From: Mycolicibacterium parafortuitum
Lineage (GTDB): Bacteria > Actinomycetota > Actinomycetes > Mycobacteriales > Mycobacteriaceae
NCBI RefSeq assembly: GCF_010725485.1
Contig: NZ_AP022598.1
Coordinates: 1,178,001 to 1,242,000 of the forward strand
Direction: 5' to 3'
DNA length: 64,000 nt
The notes beneath the pieces are model-generated. The model worked only from the letters and a program-made list of their open reading frames with translations, did not search any database and had not been told where the DNA came from. A program made the translations under genes and the position numbers. This document shows positions 17,435 to 26,149 of the stretch, piece after piece. How positions within the stretch are numbered: the stretch's first letter is position 1; each line of letters opens with the position of its first letter.

Positions 17435-18673
17435 TCAGCAGTAACGCTGTCCCCATACCCACCGCGCCGGACTTACATTCCGCACCGATATCTGGGTCGC
17501 CTCGAACAGGGCGAGGTCGATGCTGAATTGGTCTTCGACGACGCTACGACGGATGGTGCGGGTGCCTGGTTGCGGCGGGGCGATCGAGTGGTACACGGCA
17601 TGGGTGGGAGTGCGGAACTCGGGCAATGGGAGCCGTCGTCCTCGCGGGTGTGCACCACCCATCCGGGCGCCTCTTTGGCGTAGTTGCACGCCTCGCACAG
17701 TCCAAGTCCGTTGCGCGCGCTGGTTTTTCCGCCGCCGCGGTCGGGGGTGGCGTGATCGTGGTGGCGGATCGGGGCGTTGCAGTAAGGGGTTCGGCACGTC
17801 TGGTCGCGTAGCCTGAGCAGGCGCCGCACCACCTCGGCGGGGACCGGCCCGTAGCCCTGCAGGTGGCCGGGGCAGTCGTCACCGCCGAACAAGGTGGTGT
17901 CGGCCAGCACCAGGTTCAGGTTGAGGTCTACCGGCGTGGTCACTGCGCGTCCGGTGATGCGTTCATAGGCCGTGTCGGTCATCACCTGCCCTCGCCGAGC
18001 GACCGTCGCCGGTCACGGTGGCCGCGCGCTGGAGTGCGGCGTACATGCCGATGCCCTGCGACAGCGGCATCAGGAACGTCACGTAGACCATGCCGTTGGG
18101 GGCGGGCCGGGTCGTGACACAGCGAGCGCCGGCGGCTCTGTTGTTGCGCTCGACCACGGCCGCGGCGTCCAGGCGGGCGGTGATCTGTTTGGCTTCACCG
18201 GCCACCCGGCTGTCGCCCCACCCCGTCAGCCTCCTCATGTCGGCGCACATCTCGGCATCAAGCTGTCGCCGGTGCGCCAGGGACAGACACGCCGATTCGC
18301 GCACGATCAGCGTGGCGCGATACTCCGACAACGCGCCGGCCTGCAGCGCCGCGAGGGTGTATGGCATCTCGAGGACCAGCGCCTTGGCGACACCGAGATG
18401 CGTGTTGCCCTTCACTGGGGCGTCGCGGCGTGCCAGCGCGATCTCCGACGCCAAGCCCTTTCCGCGCCGCTTCTGCGGTATTCCGGCGGCCTGTTCGGCG
18501 GCTGCGTGCTTGGCGGCCCACAGCGCCGTTGCCCGGGCCTGGGCCGCGGCGGCCTTCGACTTGAGCTGTTCGCAGCGCTCGACGAGCATCCGGAGGTCCT
18601 CCTCGGATGCCCCCGGGTCGATGCCGAACAGCCCGTCGAACATGTGTTCGACAGTACTCCCCGCCTCCGACAC
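17435..18673 (-). pseudogene. Frameshifted 13E12/DUF222-HNH endonuclease-like gene
   Basis: Reading from 18673 down, the frame encodes the DUF222 part (FDGLFGIDP..., MPLSQGIGMYAALQRAAT) but stops just after GDGRSAR. The expected continuation, VMTDTAYERITGR, is in another frame from about 17985. That second frame carries the HNH zinc-type block (CRTPYCNAPIRHHDHATP, NGLGLCEACNYAKEAPGW), then drifts into nonsense. The normal C-terminus (LPEFRTPTHAVYHSIAPPQPG) lies in a third frame from about 17640. Two frameshifts, near 17990 and near 17640, therefore break one REP13E12-type gene. These families are multicopy and recombination-prone in mycobacteria, so a decayed copy is plausible; sequencing error is the alternative. 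Confidence 0.85.
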
Positions 18674-18697
18674 GCGACGGCGGCGCGTCGAGCCCGG

Positions 18698-19012
18698 TCA
18701 GGAACGGACGAGCCGCGCGATCGCCGCGGAGGCCTCGGCGAGCTTCTCCTCCGCCTCGGCGCCGCCGGCGGCGACCGCGTGGCTGACGCAATGTCCCAGA
18801 TGTTCGTCGAGCAGACCGAGCGCCACCGACTGCAACGCGCTGTTCACCGCGCTGATCTGGGTCAGCACATCGATGCAGTACTTGTCCTCGTCGATCATCT
18901 TCGCGATCCCGCGGACCTGGCCTTCGATGCGGCGCAGCCGTTTGGCGTAGTTCTCCTTCTGCGCCGAGTAGCCGTGCGCCTCGCCGGGCGCGGTGGTGGA
19001 ACTGTCGGTCAC
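18698..19012 (-). CDS. ricR: Copper-sensing repressor RicR (CsoR family)
   Basis: A 104-residue CsoR/RcnR-type repressor with an all-helical fold. The Cu(I) ligands are visible as Cys46, His71 and Cys75 (spacing 25 and 4, identical to CsoR C36-H61-C65), in DKYCIDVLTQIS and DEHLGHC. Its position beside ilvD, in opposite orientation, matches M. tuberculosis Rv0190 (RicR), which represses copper-resistance genes. The GTG start at 19012 overlaps the stop of the DUF305 gene (GTGA, 19009-19012), so repressor and lipoprotein are made from one message. A TACCCC-TCG-GGGGTA palindrome upstream of that gene is the likely autoregulatory site. Confidence 0.92.
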   Translation of the reverse strand: MTDSSTTAPGEAHGYSAQKENYAKRLRRIEGQVRGIAKMIDEDKYCIDVLTQISAVNSALQSVALGLLDEHLGHCVSHAVAAGGAEAEEKLAEASAAIARLVRS

Positions 19013-19632
19013 GGCATGCCCTCCAGCATCTTCTTCATCTGAGCGATCTGAGGGTCCAGACCGGCCACGATCGTCCTGGCGATCGAGACCGCGTCCACGT
19101 TGGCGCCGTCGGCGATCTCGTCGTTGGCGATGGCGACACCTCCCTGGTGCTGGCCGACCATCGACTCCAGCCATAGTTTGTCGAATTCCGGCCCGGTCAG
19201 CGACTCCAACCGCGCCATCGTCGCGTCGTCCACCATCCCCGGGACCGACGCCCCCGTCGCCTCCGGCGCTTCCCCGCCGCCGTCGGTGCGGATGTCCGGG
19301 TTCTCGTCCCACTGCACCAGGAACACGTTGAGGATGTTGATCTCGGGTTGCTGGGTCGCGACGATCTGATCGGCCAGACCGTTGATCTCGGTGTTCGCCG
19401 ACCGCGGCCCGGCCAGTTTCGCCAGCTCGATCGCCTGCTGGTGGTGTTTGATCATCAGGGTGGCGAAGGTGATGTCGGCAGAGTTGTAGCCGGCCGGGTT
19501 GCCGGTGATGACCGGTGACTCGGGGCTCGGCGAACCGGCGGACTCCTCCCCCGAGTTCTGCCCGCCACCACAGCCGGACACCAGCAGCACGGCGCACACC
19601 GCGGCGATCAGACGGACGAAGATCCACGTCAT
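19009..19632 (-). CDS. DUF305 lipoprotein (putative periplasmic copper-handling protein)
   Basis: A 207-residue lipoprotein. The signal ends in the lipobox LVSGC at about residue 21. Two DUF305 halves follow with the hallmark motifs MIKHHQQAIELA and MVGQHQGGVAIA, whose His-His/His and Met residues suit metal binding, plus a C-terminal LDPQIAQMKKMLEGMP. DUF305 proteins (CopM-like) bind copper and silver in other bacteria. Coupling to ricR and a RicR-type operator in front supports a copper-homeostasis role in the cell envelope. The ATG at 19632 is the only suitable start. Confidence 0.9.
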   Translation of the reverse strand: MTWIFVRLIAAVCAVLLVSGCGGGQNSGEESAGSPSPESPVITGNPAGYNSADITFATLMIKHHQQAIELAKLAGPRSANTEINGLADQIVATQQPEINILNVFLVQWDENPDIRTDGGGEAPEATGASVPGMVDDATMARLESLTGPEFDKLWLESMVGQHQGGVAIANDEIADGANVDAVSIARTIVAGLDPQIAQMKKMLEGMP

Positions 19633-19648
19633 GTGGCCAGCGTACTAG

Positions 19649-19663
19649 TACCCCTCGGGGGTA
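19649..19663. promoter_or_regulatory. Putative RicR/CsoR operator
   Basis: Perfect inverted repeat TACCCC-TCG-GGGGTA, 16 bases upstream of the DUF305 start and in the 76-base gap between the DUF305-ricR pair and ilvD. G/C-tract palindromes with TACCC...GGGTA arms are typical of CsoR/RicR sites. Binding by the adjacent RicR is inferred. Confidence 0.72.
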
Positions 19664-19673
19664 TCGATCCGCT

Positions 19674-19701
19674 CTTGGCGCGCAGCCGTCACGCGCATAA
19701 T
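19674..19701 (+). promoter_or_regulatory. Candidate ilvD promoter, possibly leaderless
   Basis: CATAAT at 19696-19701 fits a mycobacterial -10 and lies seven bases before the ilvD ATG. CTTGGC at 19674-19679 could serve as the -35 with a 16-base spacer. The distance would start transcription at or next to the ATG, as in leaderless messages common in mycobacteria. No Shine-Dalgarno precedes the ATG. Confidence 0.4.
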
Positions 19702-19708
19702 CAACCGC

Positions 19709-21418
19709 ATGCCCTCAGGACCTGCCGAAACCCCGGACATCAAACCCCGCAGCCGCGACGTCACCGACGGGTTGGAGCGCACTGCGGCGCGCGGCATGCT
19801 GCGCGCGGTCGGAATGACCGACGACGACTGGGGCAAGCCCCAGATCGGCGTCGGGTCGTCGTGGAACGAGATCACCCCGTGCAACATGTCGCTGCAACGG
19901 CTGGCGCAATCGGTCAAGACCGGTGTGCACGCCGCGGGCGGCTATCCGCTGGAGTTCGGCACCATCTCCGTCTCCGACGGAATCTCGATGGGCCACGAGG
20001 GCATGCACTTCTCGCTGGTGTCGCGCGAGGTGATCGCCGACAGCGTCGAGACGGTGATGCAGGCCGAGCGTATGGACGGGTCGGTGCTGCTGGCCGGTTG
20101 CGACAAGTCGATCCCCGGCATGCTGATGGCCGCCGCGCGCCTGAATCTGGCGAGCGTCTTCCTCTACAACGGCTCGATCATGCCCGGCGTCGCGCGGCTC
20201 ACCGACGGCAGCGAGAAGGAAGTCACGATCATCGACGCCTTCGAGGCGGTCGGCGCATGTGCGCGCGGGCTGATGTCGCGCGAGGACGTCGACATCATCG
20301 AACGCGCGATCTGTCCCGGTGAGGGCGCCTGCGGCGGCATGTATACCGCCAACACGATGGCCTCGGCGGCCGAGGCGCTGGGAATGTCGTTGCCGGGCAG
20401 CGCATCCCCGGTGGCCATCGACAAGCGCCGCGACGAGTTCGCCCGCCGCTCGGGCGAGGCGGTGGTCGAGATGCTGCGCCGCGGCATCACCGCCCGCGAC
20501 ATCCTGACCAAGGAGGCGTTCGAGAACGCGATCGCGGTGGTGATGGCGTTCGGCGGGTCCACCAACGCGGTGCTGCACCTGCTCGCGATCGCATGGGAAG
20601 CCGAGGTCGAGCTGACGTTGGCGGACTTCACCCGCATCGGCCAGAAGGTGCCGCACCTGGCCGATGTGAAGCCGTTCGGCGCGTACGTGATGAAACACGT
20701 CGACGAGATCGGCGGGGTGCCGGTGGTGATGCGCGCGCTGCTGGACGCCGGTCTGCTGCACGGTGATTGCCTGACCGTGACGGGTGAGACCATGGCGGAG
20801 AACCTCGCCCACATCGAGCCGCCGGATCCCGACGGCAAGGTGCTTCGGGCGATGAACAACCCGATCCACCCGACCGGCGGCATCACGATCCTGCACGGGT
20901 CGCTGGCCCCCGAGGGCGCGGTGGTCAAGTCGGCCGGGTTCGACTCCGACGTGTTCGAGGGCACCGCACGGGTATTCGAGCGGGAGCGGGCCGCACTCGA
21001 TGCGCTGGAGGACGGCACGATCACCCACGGCGACGTCGTGGTGATCCGCTACGAGGGCCCCAAGGGCGGGCCGGGCATGCGCGAGATGCTGGCCATCACC
21101 GGTGCGATCAAGGGCGCCGGGCTGGGCAAGGACGTGCTGCTGATGACCGACGGCCGGTTCTCCGGCGGGACGACCGGGCTGTGCGTCGGACACATCGCGC
21201 CCGAGGCCGTCGACGGCGGACCCATCGCGTTCGTGCGCGACGGGGACCGGATCCGGCTCGACGTCGCCAACGGCACGCTGGACATCCTGGTCGACGAGGC
21301 CGAGTTCGAGTCGCGCAAGGCCGGTTTCGAACCGCTGCCGCCGGTGTACAAGACCGGGGTGCTGGCCAAGTACACGAAGCTGGTGCGCTCGGCGGCGGTC
21401 GGCGCTGTGTGTAACTAG
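19709..21418 (+). CDS. ilvD: Dihydroxy-acid dehydratase
   Basis: A 569-residue IlvD/Edd-family enzyme that converts 2,3-dihydroxy-3-methylvalerate or 2,3-dihydroxyisovalerate to the 2-oxo acids in isoleucine and valine synthesis. The iron-sulfur ligands are visible as Cys58 (ITPCN), Cys131 (AGCDKS) and Cys208 (ACGGMY), the three-Cys pattern of [2Fe-2S] DHADs. The C-terminal [18 protein letters not shown] block is also conserved. It is monocistronic and divergent from DUF305-ricR, with an apparently leaderless start. In mycobacteria the adjacent copper regulator makes sense because Cu(I) attacks this exposed cluster, though a regulatory link is inferred. Confidence 0.97.
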   Translation: MPSGPAETPDIKPRSRDVTDGLERTAARGMLRAVGMTDDDWGKPQIGVGSSWNEITPCNMSLQRLAQSVKTGVHAAGGYPLEFGTISVSDGISMGHEGMHFSLVSREVIADSVETVMQAERMDGSVLLAGCDKSIPGMLMAAARLNLASVFLYNGSIMPGVARLTDGSEKEVTIIDAFEAVGACARGLMSREDVDIIERAICPGEGACGGMYTANTMASAAEALGMSLPGSASPVAIDKRRDEFARRSGEAVVEMLRRGITARDILTKEAFENAIAVVMAFGGSTNAVLHLLAIAWEAEVELTLADFTRIGQKVPHLADVKPFGAYVMKHVDEIGGVPVVMRALLDAGLLHGDCLTVTGETMAENLAHIEPPDPDGKVLRAMNNPIHPTGGITILHGSLAPEGAVVKSAGFDSDVFEGTARVFERERAALDALEDGTITHGDVVVIRYEGPKGGPGMREMLAITGAIKGAGLGKDVLLMTDGRFSGGTTGLCVGHIAPEAVDGGPIAFVRDGDRIRLDVANGTLDILVDEAEFESRKAGFEPLPPVYKTGVLAKYTKLVRSAAVGAVCN

Positions 21419-21423
21419 CTGTC

Positions 21424-21441
21424 GGCGCCTGGCCAGGTGCC
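21424..21441. terminator. Hairpin after ilvD
   Basis: GGCGCCTGG-CCAGGTGCC forms a near-perfect inverted repeat five bases after the ilvD stop, without a U-tract. It could act as an intrinsic-type end of transcription or an mRNA-stability stem. Weak support. Confidence 0.3.
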
Positions 21442-21541
21442 GCGCCGCCGCGCAAAGTTTGCCCTCAATTCACCCGTGCGCCTTGTCCGGACGTGAGAGC
21501 ATCGCTGGACTGGAGATGCTCGCGCTCGACGTGGAGGCAGC

Positions 21542-21976
21542 ATGGTTCGTGGGTTTGCCGCGATGTCGGCAACAGTGGCGGCTCTCGGTGCGCTCTCGGC
21601 GGCCCCAGCCGCCGCTGCGGCCGAGCCGGACCAGACGGTCCGGATTCTGGACGGCCAGATCCGATGCCTGATCAGTGCCGACTGGCAGGGGCGTGGACGT
21701 CCCGCCGCGGTCTGCGGCCGCGTCGACGGGCAGGCGTTCCAGGCGACACCGAAGGGGATGAACCTCGCGGTGGTGCTCGGGACGGGGGCGGTGTACTACA
21801 TCGCAGGATCTGTTCCCGGCCCCGAGTCCGCCGACATCGTCCTCGGCGCGGGGCAGACCGACCACGTGAACGGATGGACCATCCGCTCCGAAGAGCTACG
21901 CGCGATCATCAGCTACGACATCGGCGGGCACGGCATGCGGATCAACCCGGTGGAAGCGACGTCACTGTGGGTGTGA
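21542..21976 (+). CDS. Small secreted protein of unknown function
   Basis: A 144-residue protein with a clear signal peptide (AAMSATVAALGALSAAPAAAAA) and two Cys in the mature part (IRCLISADW and AAVCGRV) that could form a disulfide. ATG at 21542 follows GGAGG. Small exported mycobacterial proteins of this form (lppLike/LpqN-free) usually have no assigned role. It precedes a secreted protease-like gene on the same strand. Confidence 0.8.
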   Translation: MVRGFAAMSATVAALGALSAAPAAAAAEPDQTVRILDGQIRCLISADWQGRGRPAAVCGRVDGQAFQATPKGMNLAVVLGTGAVYYIAGSVPGPESADIVLGAGQTDHVNGWTIRSEELRAIISYDIGGHGMRINPVEATSLWV

Positions 21977-22060
21977 CCCCACGCCGATACCGCTGCGCCC
22001 GAAGCTTTTCGGTGTGAGCACACCGAGGCGAGATCGATCACAGCACGGTCGGGGGACAAA

Positions 22061-22771
22061 GTGGGTACGCCAATCGTGATGCGAAACCGACTCAAGGCCG
22101 CCGCGGGCGTCGTCGCCGCGCTGGCCGCGCTGACGTTCACCCAGTCGCCCGCCGCCCACGCGTTCGGTGAGTACCCCGTCGCCAGTCCCGGGGCCTACCT
22201 GGTCAGTACCACACTCGCCGGGAACGGCCAGCCGTTCCAGTGCACGGCGGGGTTCACCGTCCGCACCCCCAACGGATCGCCGGCGATGCTGACGGCAGGG
22301 CACTGCGACCGGGACCCCGTCAACGACACGGTGCTGCAGCGCACCCCCACCGGCGACCGCGTCGTCGGCCGCTATGTGCGCTGGGATGTGCTGCCCGGGG
22401 TGCGCGACGTCGGCCTGGTGGACCTGGCCGGCAGCACGGTGCCGCTGGTCAGCCAGGTCGACGGGATGCGGGTGTCGCGGGTGATGGATGCCGGTGAGCT
22501 GCGCGCGGCCAATCCAGAGCTGTGCAAGTCCGGGGCGCGCACGGGTGTGTCCTGCGGCCCGATCACGAACATCACCGACAACCAGGTGTCCTTCCGCGCC
22601 TGGGACGACCTGGGCGACTCCGGCGCGCCGGTGTACGCCCGCCTGCCCGACGGCACCGTCGCGGCCGTCGGCATCCTGTTCGCCCACAGCGACGACGTGT
22701 TCGGCCGCATCGTGCACGCATCGCTGGTATCGCCGGTGATGTCACTGTGGGGGCTGAGTAATTGGGGCTGA
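22061..22771 (+). CDS. Secreted chymotrypsin-like (S1-type) serine protease
   Basis: A 236-residue exported protein. The signal peptide ends in AAHA near residue 35. The catalytic triad is readable: His81 in LTAGHC, Asp116 in RDVGLVDL and Ser187 in LGDSGAPV. Two further Cys (CKSGARTGVSC) suit the disulfide seen in actinobacterial alpha-lytic/S1 proteases. It has no long pro-region, unlike classical alpha-lytic enzymes. GTG at 22061 is preceded by GGGGGA; ATG at 22079 is the alternative. Substrate unknown. Confidence 0.85.
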   Translation: MGTPIVMRNRLKAAAGVVAALAALTFTQSPAAHAFGEYPVASPGAYLVSTTLAGNGQPFQCTAGFTVRTPNGSPAMLTAGHCDRDPVNDTVLQRTPTGDRVVGRYVRWDVLPGVRDVGLVDLAGSTVPLVSQVDGMRVSRVMDAGELRAANPELCKSGARTGVSCGPITNITDNQVSFRAWDDLGDSGAPVYARLPDGTVAAVGILFAHSDDVFGRIVHASLVSPVMSLWGLSNWG

Positions 22772-22850
22772 CAGTCCTGCGAGCCGGCGCCTCATAGCTG
22801 GGAGGAAACCGGTCGTGGCGCGCCCATCGCGGCGCACCCAGCATGGCTGA

Positions 22851-24032
22851 ATGCACCTGCATCGGTCACACCTCCACATCGCCTGTGGCGCCGCGGGGTT
22901 GGCGGCGGCCATGGGTATCGGCCGGTTCGTCTACACCCCGATCGTTCCGTTCATGACCGCCCAGGCGGGCCTCGCGCCGGGCGGCACCGGCCTGCTGGCG
23001 ACCGCGAACTACCTGGGCTACTTCGCCGGCGCCCTCGCGGGTTCACTGCTCCCCCGGCTGGTCCGCACCGTGACGACGTGGCGCTCCGCCCTGACGGTCA
23101 ACGTCGCCGCCCTCGCGGTGATGCCGGTGGCGCGCGACGTCCTCACCTGGGCGGTGATCCGTGCGGTCGCCGGCTTCGCGAGCGCGGTGTTGTTCGTGAT
23201 CGCCGTCGACTGGATGCTCGATCACGCCAGGGGGCGGTCGGCGCAGCTGCCCGGCTGGGGTTTCGGCGGAGTGGGCCTGGGCATCGCGCTGTCGGCCGGG
23301 ATGTTGCTGCTCCTGCCCGTCACCGGGTGGCGGGCGGCCTGGTGGGTGTCGGCCGCTCTGGCTGCCGCGACCGGTGCCGTGGCGTGGCGGATGCGCGCCG
23401 CGCGCGCACCTGCGTCCTCGGCGGCGTCGGCGACCGGGCGCCCGCGGACGTGGTTCCTGGTGCTTCTCGTGTGCTATTCGCTTGAGGGGGTCGGCTACAT
23501 CATCGCCGGCACGTTCCTGGTCGCCGCCATCGGGCAGGCTTCTCCGGGACCGCTCGGCAACGCGGCGTGGCTGGTGGTCGGTCTTGCCGCCGCGCCGTCG
23601 GCGGCGTTGTGGGCGATGGCCGGCACGCGCTGGTCGCGGCCCGCGCTGCTGGTGGTCGCCCTGCTCGTGCAGGCGGCCGGAATATGCCTGCCGGCGTTGC
23701 TCGGTGGCGCGGCACCGGCATTGATCGGCGCGGTGGCGTTCGGTGGCACGTTCATCGGCGTGAGCACCACGGCATTGGCCGCGGGACGAGACCTGGCCTT
23801 CCCCGGCGCGGTGGCGTTGCTGACCGCCGGATACTCCGCCGGGCAGGTCCTTGGTCCGTTGCTCGTGAATCCTGTTGTCCACCACGGCTACCGCAGCGCA
23901 CTGCTGGTGTCGGCGGCGGTGGTGGCGCTCTCGGCGCTCACCGCCGCGTGGCTGAGGTCGGGTTGCGCCGAACTCAGGCCGGCGCCGCGCGGTGCGGGTC
24001 GTCGGCGGGAAGCCACATCCCGGGCGCGGTGA
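22851..24032 (+). CDS. MFS transporter (YbfB/YjiJ family)
   Basis: A 393-residue protein with about twelve membrane segments. The start GLAAAMGIGRFVYTPIVPFM is the signature of the YbfB/YjiJ group of the major facilitator superfamily. Substrates of the group are not established. The last 59 bases overlap the 3' end of the opposing LysR gene, so the two genes converge. Confidence 0.9.
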   Translation: MHLHRSHLHIACGAAGLAAAMGIGRFVYTPIVPFMTAQAGLAPGGTGLLATANYLGYFAGALAGSLLPRLVRTVTTWRSALTVNVAALAVMPVARDVLTWAVIRAVAGFASAVLFVIAVDWMLDHARGRSAQLPGWGFGGVGLGIALSAGMLLLLPVTGWRAAWWVSAALAAATGAVAWRMRAARAPASSAASATGRPRTWFLVLLVCYSLEGVGYIIAGTFLVAAIGQASPGPLGNAAWLVVGLAAAPSAALWAMAGTRWSRPALLVVALLVQAAGICLPALLGGAAPALIGAVAFGGTFIGVSTTALAAGRDLAFPGAVALLTAGYSAGQVLGPLLVNPVVHHGYRSALLVSAAVVALSALTAAWLRSGCAELRPAPRGAGRRREATSRAR

Positions 24033-24897
24033 CCGGCGAGCCGTCCACACCGGCGGAGAGCGCGTCGACGACGTTGTGTACCAGCGGGTTCGGCTCGTCC
24101 CGCCGCCACACCAGCGACCAGGTCCACATCGGTGTGGGGTGCTGCACCGGCCGACGGATCAGGCCGGCCGGGATCGAATCGTTCTGCCCCTTCGGATTGT
24201 TCAGCACCGGGCGCCGCAGCCGGCGGACATGGTCATAGAAGGTGGATCCGGTCACCCCGCCGTCCTCGACGTGCTCCACCCGCGCGCCCGTCGCGTCCGC
24301 GAACTGCCCGGCGTAGCGGTTCCACGACGACCAGCCGGCCTCGTCGGCGTCCAGCAGCACCGTGACGTCGCACGCGGCGACCGGACCGCCGTCGCGCCCG
24401 AAGCTCACCGCGTAGAGGCGGTCGGCACCGACCAGTCGGGCGTCGAGTGACAACTCCCGCAGATCCTTTCGCTCGACCCAGCAGATCGCGAGATCCAGGC
24501 TGCCGTCGGCAACCCTGGCGGCCTGCGCGTGCGACGGCATCACCCAGGTGTCCACCCGGAGCTGGGCGACCTCCGCCGCTCGCTCCGCCCAGTCCGTCGG
24601 GCACCACTGCACATAGCCGATCCGGATCGGGTCTGAGGACGACAGGCCGAGCGCATGGCGACGCAACTCGTCGGCCTGTGCGATCAGGGCGCGGGCACGC
24701 GGGAGAAGCGCGGAGCCGGCCGGCGTCAACTCCACCGACCGCCGGTCACGGTCGAACAGCGCCACCTTCAGGTCGCGCTCGAGCGCCTTGATCTGTTGGG
24801 ACAGTGAAGGACCCGCGATGCGCAACCGTTCGGCGGCCCGCCCGAAGTTCAGTTCGTCGGCCACCGTGACGAAGTAGCGCAGCTGTCGCAACTCCAC
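23974..24897 (-). CDS. LysR-family transcriptional regulator
   Basis: A 307-residue LysR regulator. Its N-terminal winged HTH is ELRQLRYFVTVADELNFGRAAERL...SLSQQIKALE, followed by LFDRDRRSVELTPAG; the C-terminal ligand-binding domain is ordinary. The GTG at 24897 is where similarity begins; a longer frame upstream has none. It is divergent from the SDR/SnoaL pair, the usual arrangement for a LysR and its target, with a gap of 125 bases containing a dyad. The inducer is unknown. Confidence 0.92.
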   Translation of the reverse strand: MELRQLRYFVTVADELNFGRAAERLRIAGPSLSQQIKALERDLKVALFDRDRRSVELTPAGSALLPRARALIAQADELRRHALGLSSSDPIRIGYVQWCPTDWAERAAEVAQLRVDTWVMPSHAQAARVADGSLDLAICWVERKDLRELSLDARLVGADRLYAVSFGRDGGPVAACDVTVLLDADEAGWSSWNRYAGQFADATGARVEHVEDGGVTGSTFYDHVRRLRRPVLNNPKGQNDSIPAGLIRRPVQHPTPMWTWSLVWRRDEPNPLVHNVVDALSAGVDGSPVTAPGMWLPADDPHRAAPA

Positions 24898-24945
24898 CCT
24901 GGCCAGCGTAATGCAGTGAGAGCCTGCGCCTATCAGGAGCGAGCC

Positions 24946-24999
24946 GATTGGTCCCAGCCGCGCGGACTTCGCCGCCATCTCGCGGGCGTTCGACCAATC
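24946..24999. promoter_or_regulatory. Dyad in the LysR-SDR divergent gap
   Basis: GATTGGTC at 24946-24953 and its exact complement GACCAATC at 24992-24999 are separated by 38 bases between the divergent LysR and SDR starts. That suits paired contacts by a LysR tetramer; alternatively it is a chance match. Confidence 0.4.
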
Positions 25000-25022
25000 A
25001 TCACCTGAGAAAGGACATCGAC

Positions 25023-25736
25023 ATGACCTCAACCCCGCGCGTCGCACTCATCACCGGCGCATCACAAGGAATCGGCGCCGGCCTGGTCGCCGGATACCGC
25101 AAGCTCGGGTACGCGGTGGTGGCCAACTCCCGCACCATCGAACCCGGTGACGACCCGATGGTGCTGGCCGTCCCGGGCGACGTCGCAAAGCATGGCGAAG
25201 GACGACGCGTGTTCGACGCGGCGATCGACCGCTTCGGGCGCATCGACACCGTCGTCAACAACGCGGGCATCTTCATCGCCAAACCGTTCGCCGACTACAC
25301 CGACGAGGACTACGACGCCATCACCGGGGTGAACCTGCGCGGCTTCTTCGAGATCTCCCGGGCCGCGGTGGCCCGGATGCTCGATCAGGGTGACGGCGGC
25401 CACCTCGTCACGATCTCCACGACGCTCGTCGAGCACGCCAACGCGGCGGTACCGTCGGCGCTGGCGTCGCTGACCAAGGGTGGCCTGAACGCCGCGTCCC
25501 GTGCCCTCGCCGTCGAGTTCGGCTCGCGCGGAATCCGTTCCAACGCTGTATCTCTCGGCATCATCCGCACGCCGATGCACCAACCGTCGGAGTACGCGGG
25601 GTTCGAGGCCCTGCATCCCCTCGGCCGTGTCGGCGAGATCGACGACGTCGTCGACGCCGTCCTGTACCTCGAGGGCGCGCCGTTCGTGACCGGCGAGATC
25701 CTGCACGTCGACGGCGGCCAGAGCGCGGGCCGCTGA
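25023..25736 (+). CDS. Short-chain dehydrogenase-like protein lacking the catalytic Tyr
   Basis: A 237-residue SDR. The cofactor motif GASQGIG, the NNAG motif and the C-terminal GEILHVDGG are intact. The usual Y-x-x-x-K is ASLTK, with Ala at the Tyr position, so classical SDR chemistry looks impaired. The fold is otherwise complete and many residues of the second half (EFGSRGIRSNAVSLGIIRTPMH) are conserved. The ATG at 25023 has AAAGGA upstream. It is followed by a SnoaL-like gene one base after its stop and is divergent from a LysR regulator that probably controls both. Confidence 0.88.
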   Translation: MTSTPRVALITGASQGIGAGLVAGYRKLGYAVVANSRTIEPGDDPMVLAVPGDVAKHGEGRRVFDAAIDRFGRIDTVVNNAGIFIAKPFADYTDEDYDAITGVNLRGFFEISRAAVARMLDQGDGGHLVTISTTLVEHANAAVPSALASLTKGGLNAASRALAVEFGSRGIRSNAVSLGIIRTPMHQPSEYAGFEALHPLGRVGEIDDVVDAVLYLEGAPFVTGEILHVDGGQSAGR

Positions 25737-25737
25737 C

Positions 25738-26118
25738 ATGGCTGCCGCACAGATCGTCTCCGCGGTCATGGACGAGTGGAAGGCCGGGATCGACCACCAC
25801 GATCCCGGCCGGGTGGCCGGTGTGTTCACCGAGGACGCGGTGTTCCAGGGCCTGCGCCCGTACGGCGTGGGCAGGCCGGCTGTCGCCGCCTACTACGCCT
25901 CCCAGCCCGCGGGGATGACGGTGGACTACCGCCTTCTCGAAAGTCGCCGCCTCACCGACCAGTCCGCCACCGGATATCTGTCGGCGACGTTCAGCTATCC
26001 GGACCGCGCCGACGTCGTGCTGGCGATCGGGGTCACCCTCGTCCGGCAGGACGGCCACTGGCTGGTCGCGCAGTACCAGGCGTCGGCGAGCGCTCCTCCT
26101 AGAATGGCGACGGACTGA
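25738..26118 (+). CDS. SnoaL/NTF2-like protein (SgcJ/EcaC type)
   Basis: A 126-residue alpha+beta-barrel protein with the DUF4440/SgcJ pattern: HDPGRVAGVFTEDAVFQGLRP and a closing VRQDGHWLVAQYQAS. It begins one base after the SDR stop, so the two are co-translated. Such proteins serve as cyclases, isomerases or binding proteins. The substrate is probably that of the SDR (inference). Confidence 0.85.
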   Translation: MAAAQIVSAVMDEWKAGIDHHDPGRVAGVFTEDAVFQGLRPYGVGRPAVAAYYASQPAGMTVDYRLLESRRLTDQSATGYLSATFSYPDRADVVLAIGVTLVRQDGHWLVAQYQASASAPPRMATD

Positions 26119-26149
26119 GCAGCGGCGGCATCGGGTGGAGGTGAACGAC

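Noticed and set aside
17435..18673. Insertion sequence or prophage around the 13E12 relic
   Set aside because: No transposase, integrase, flanking inverted repeats or target-site duplication could be seen.
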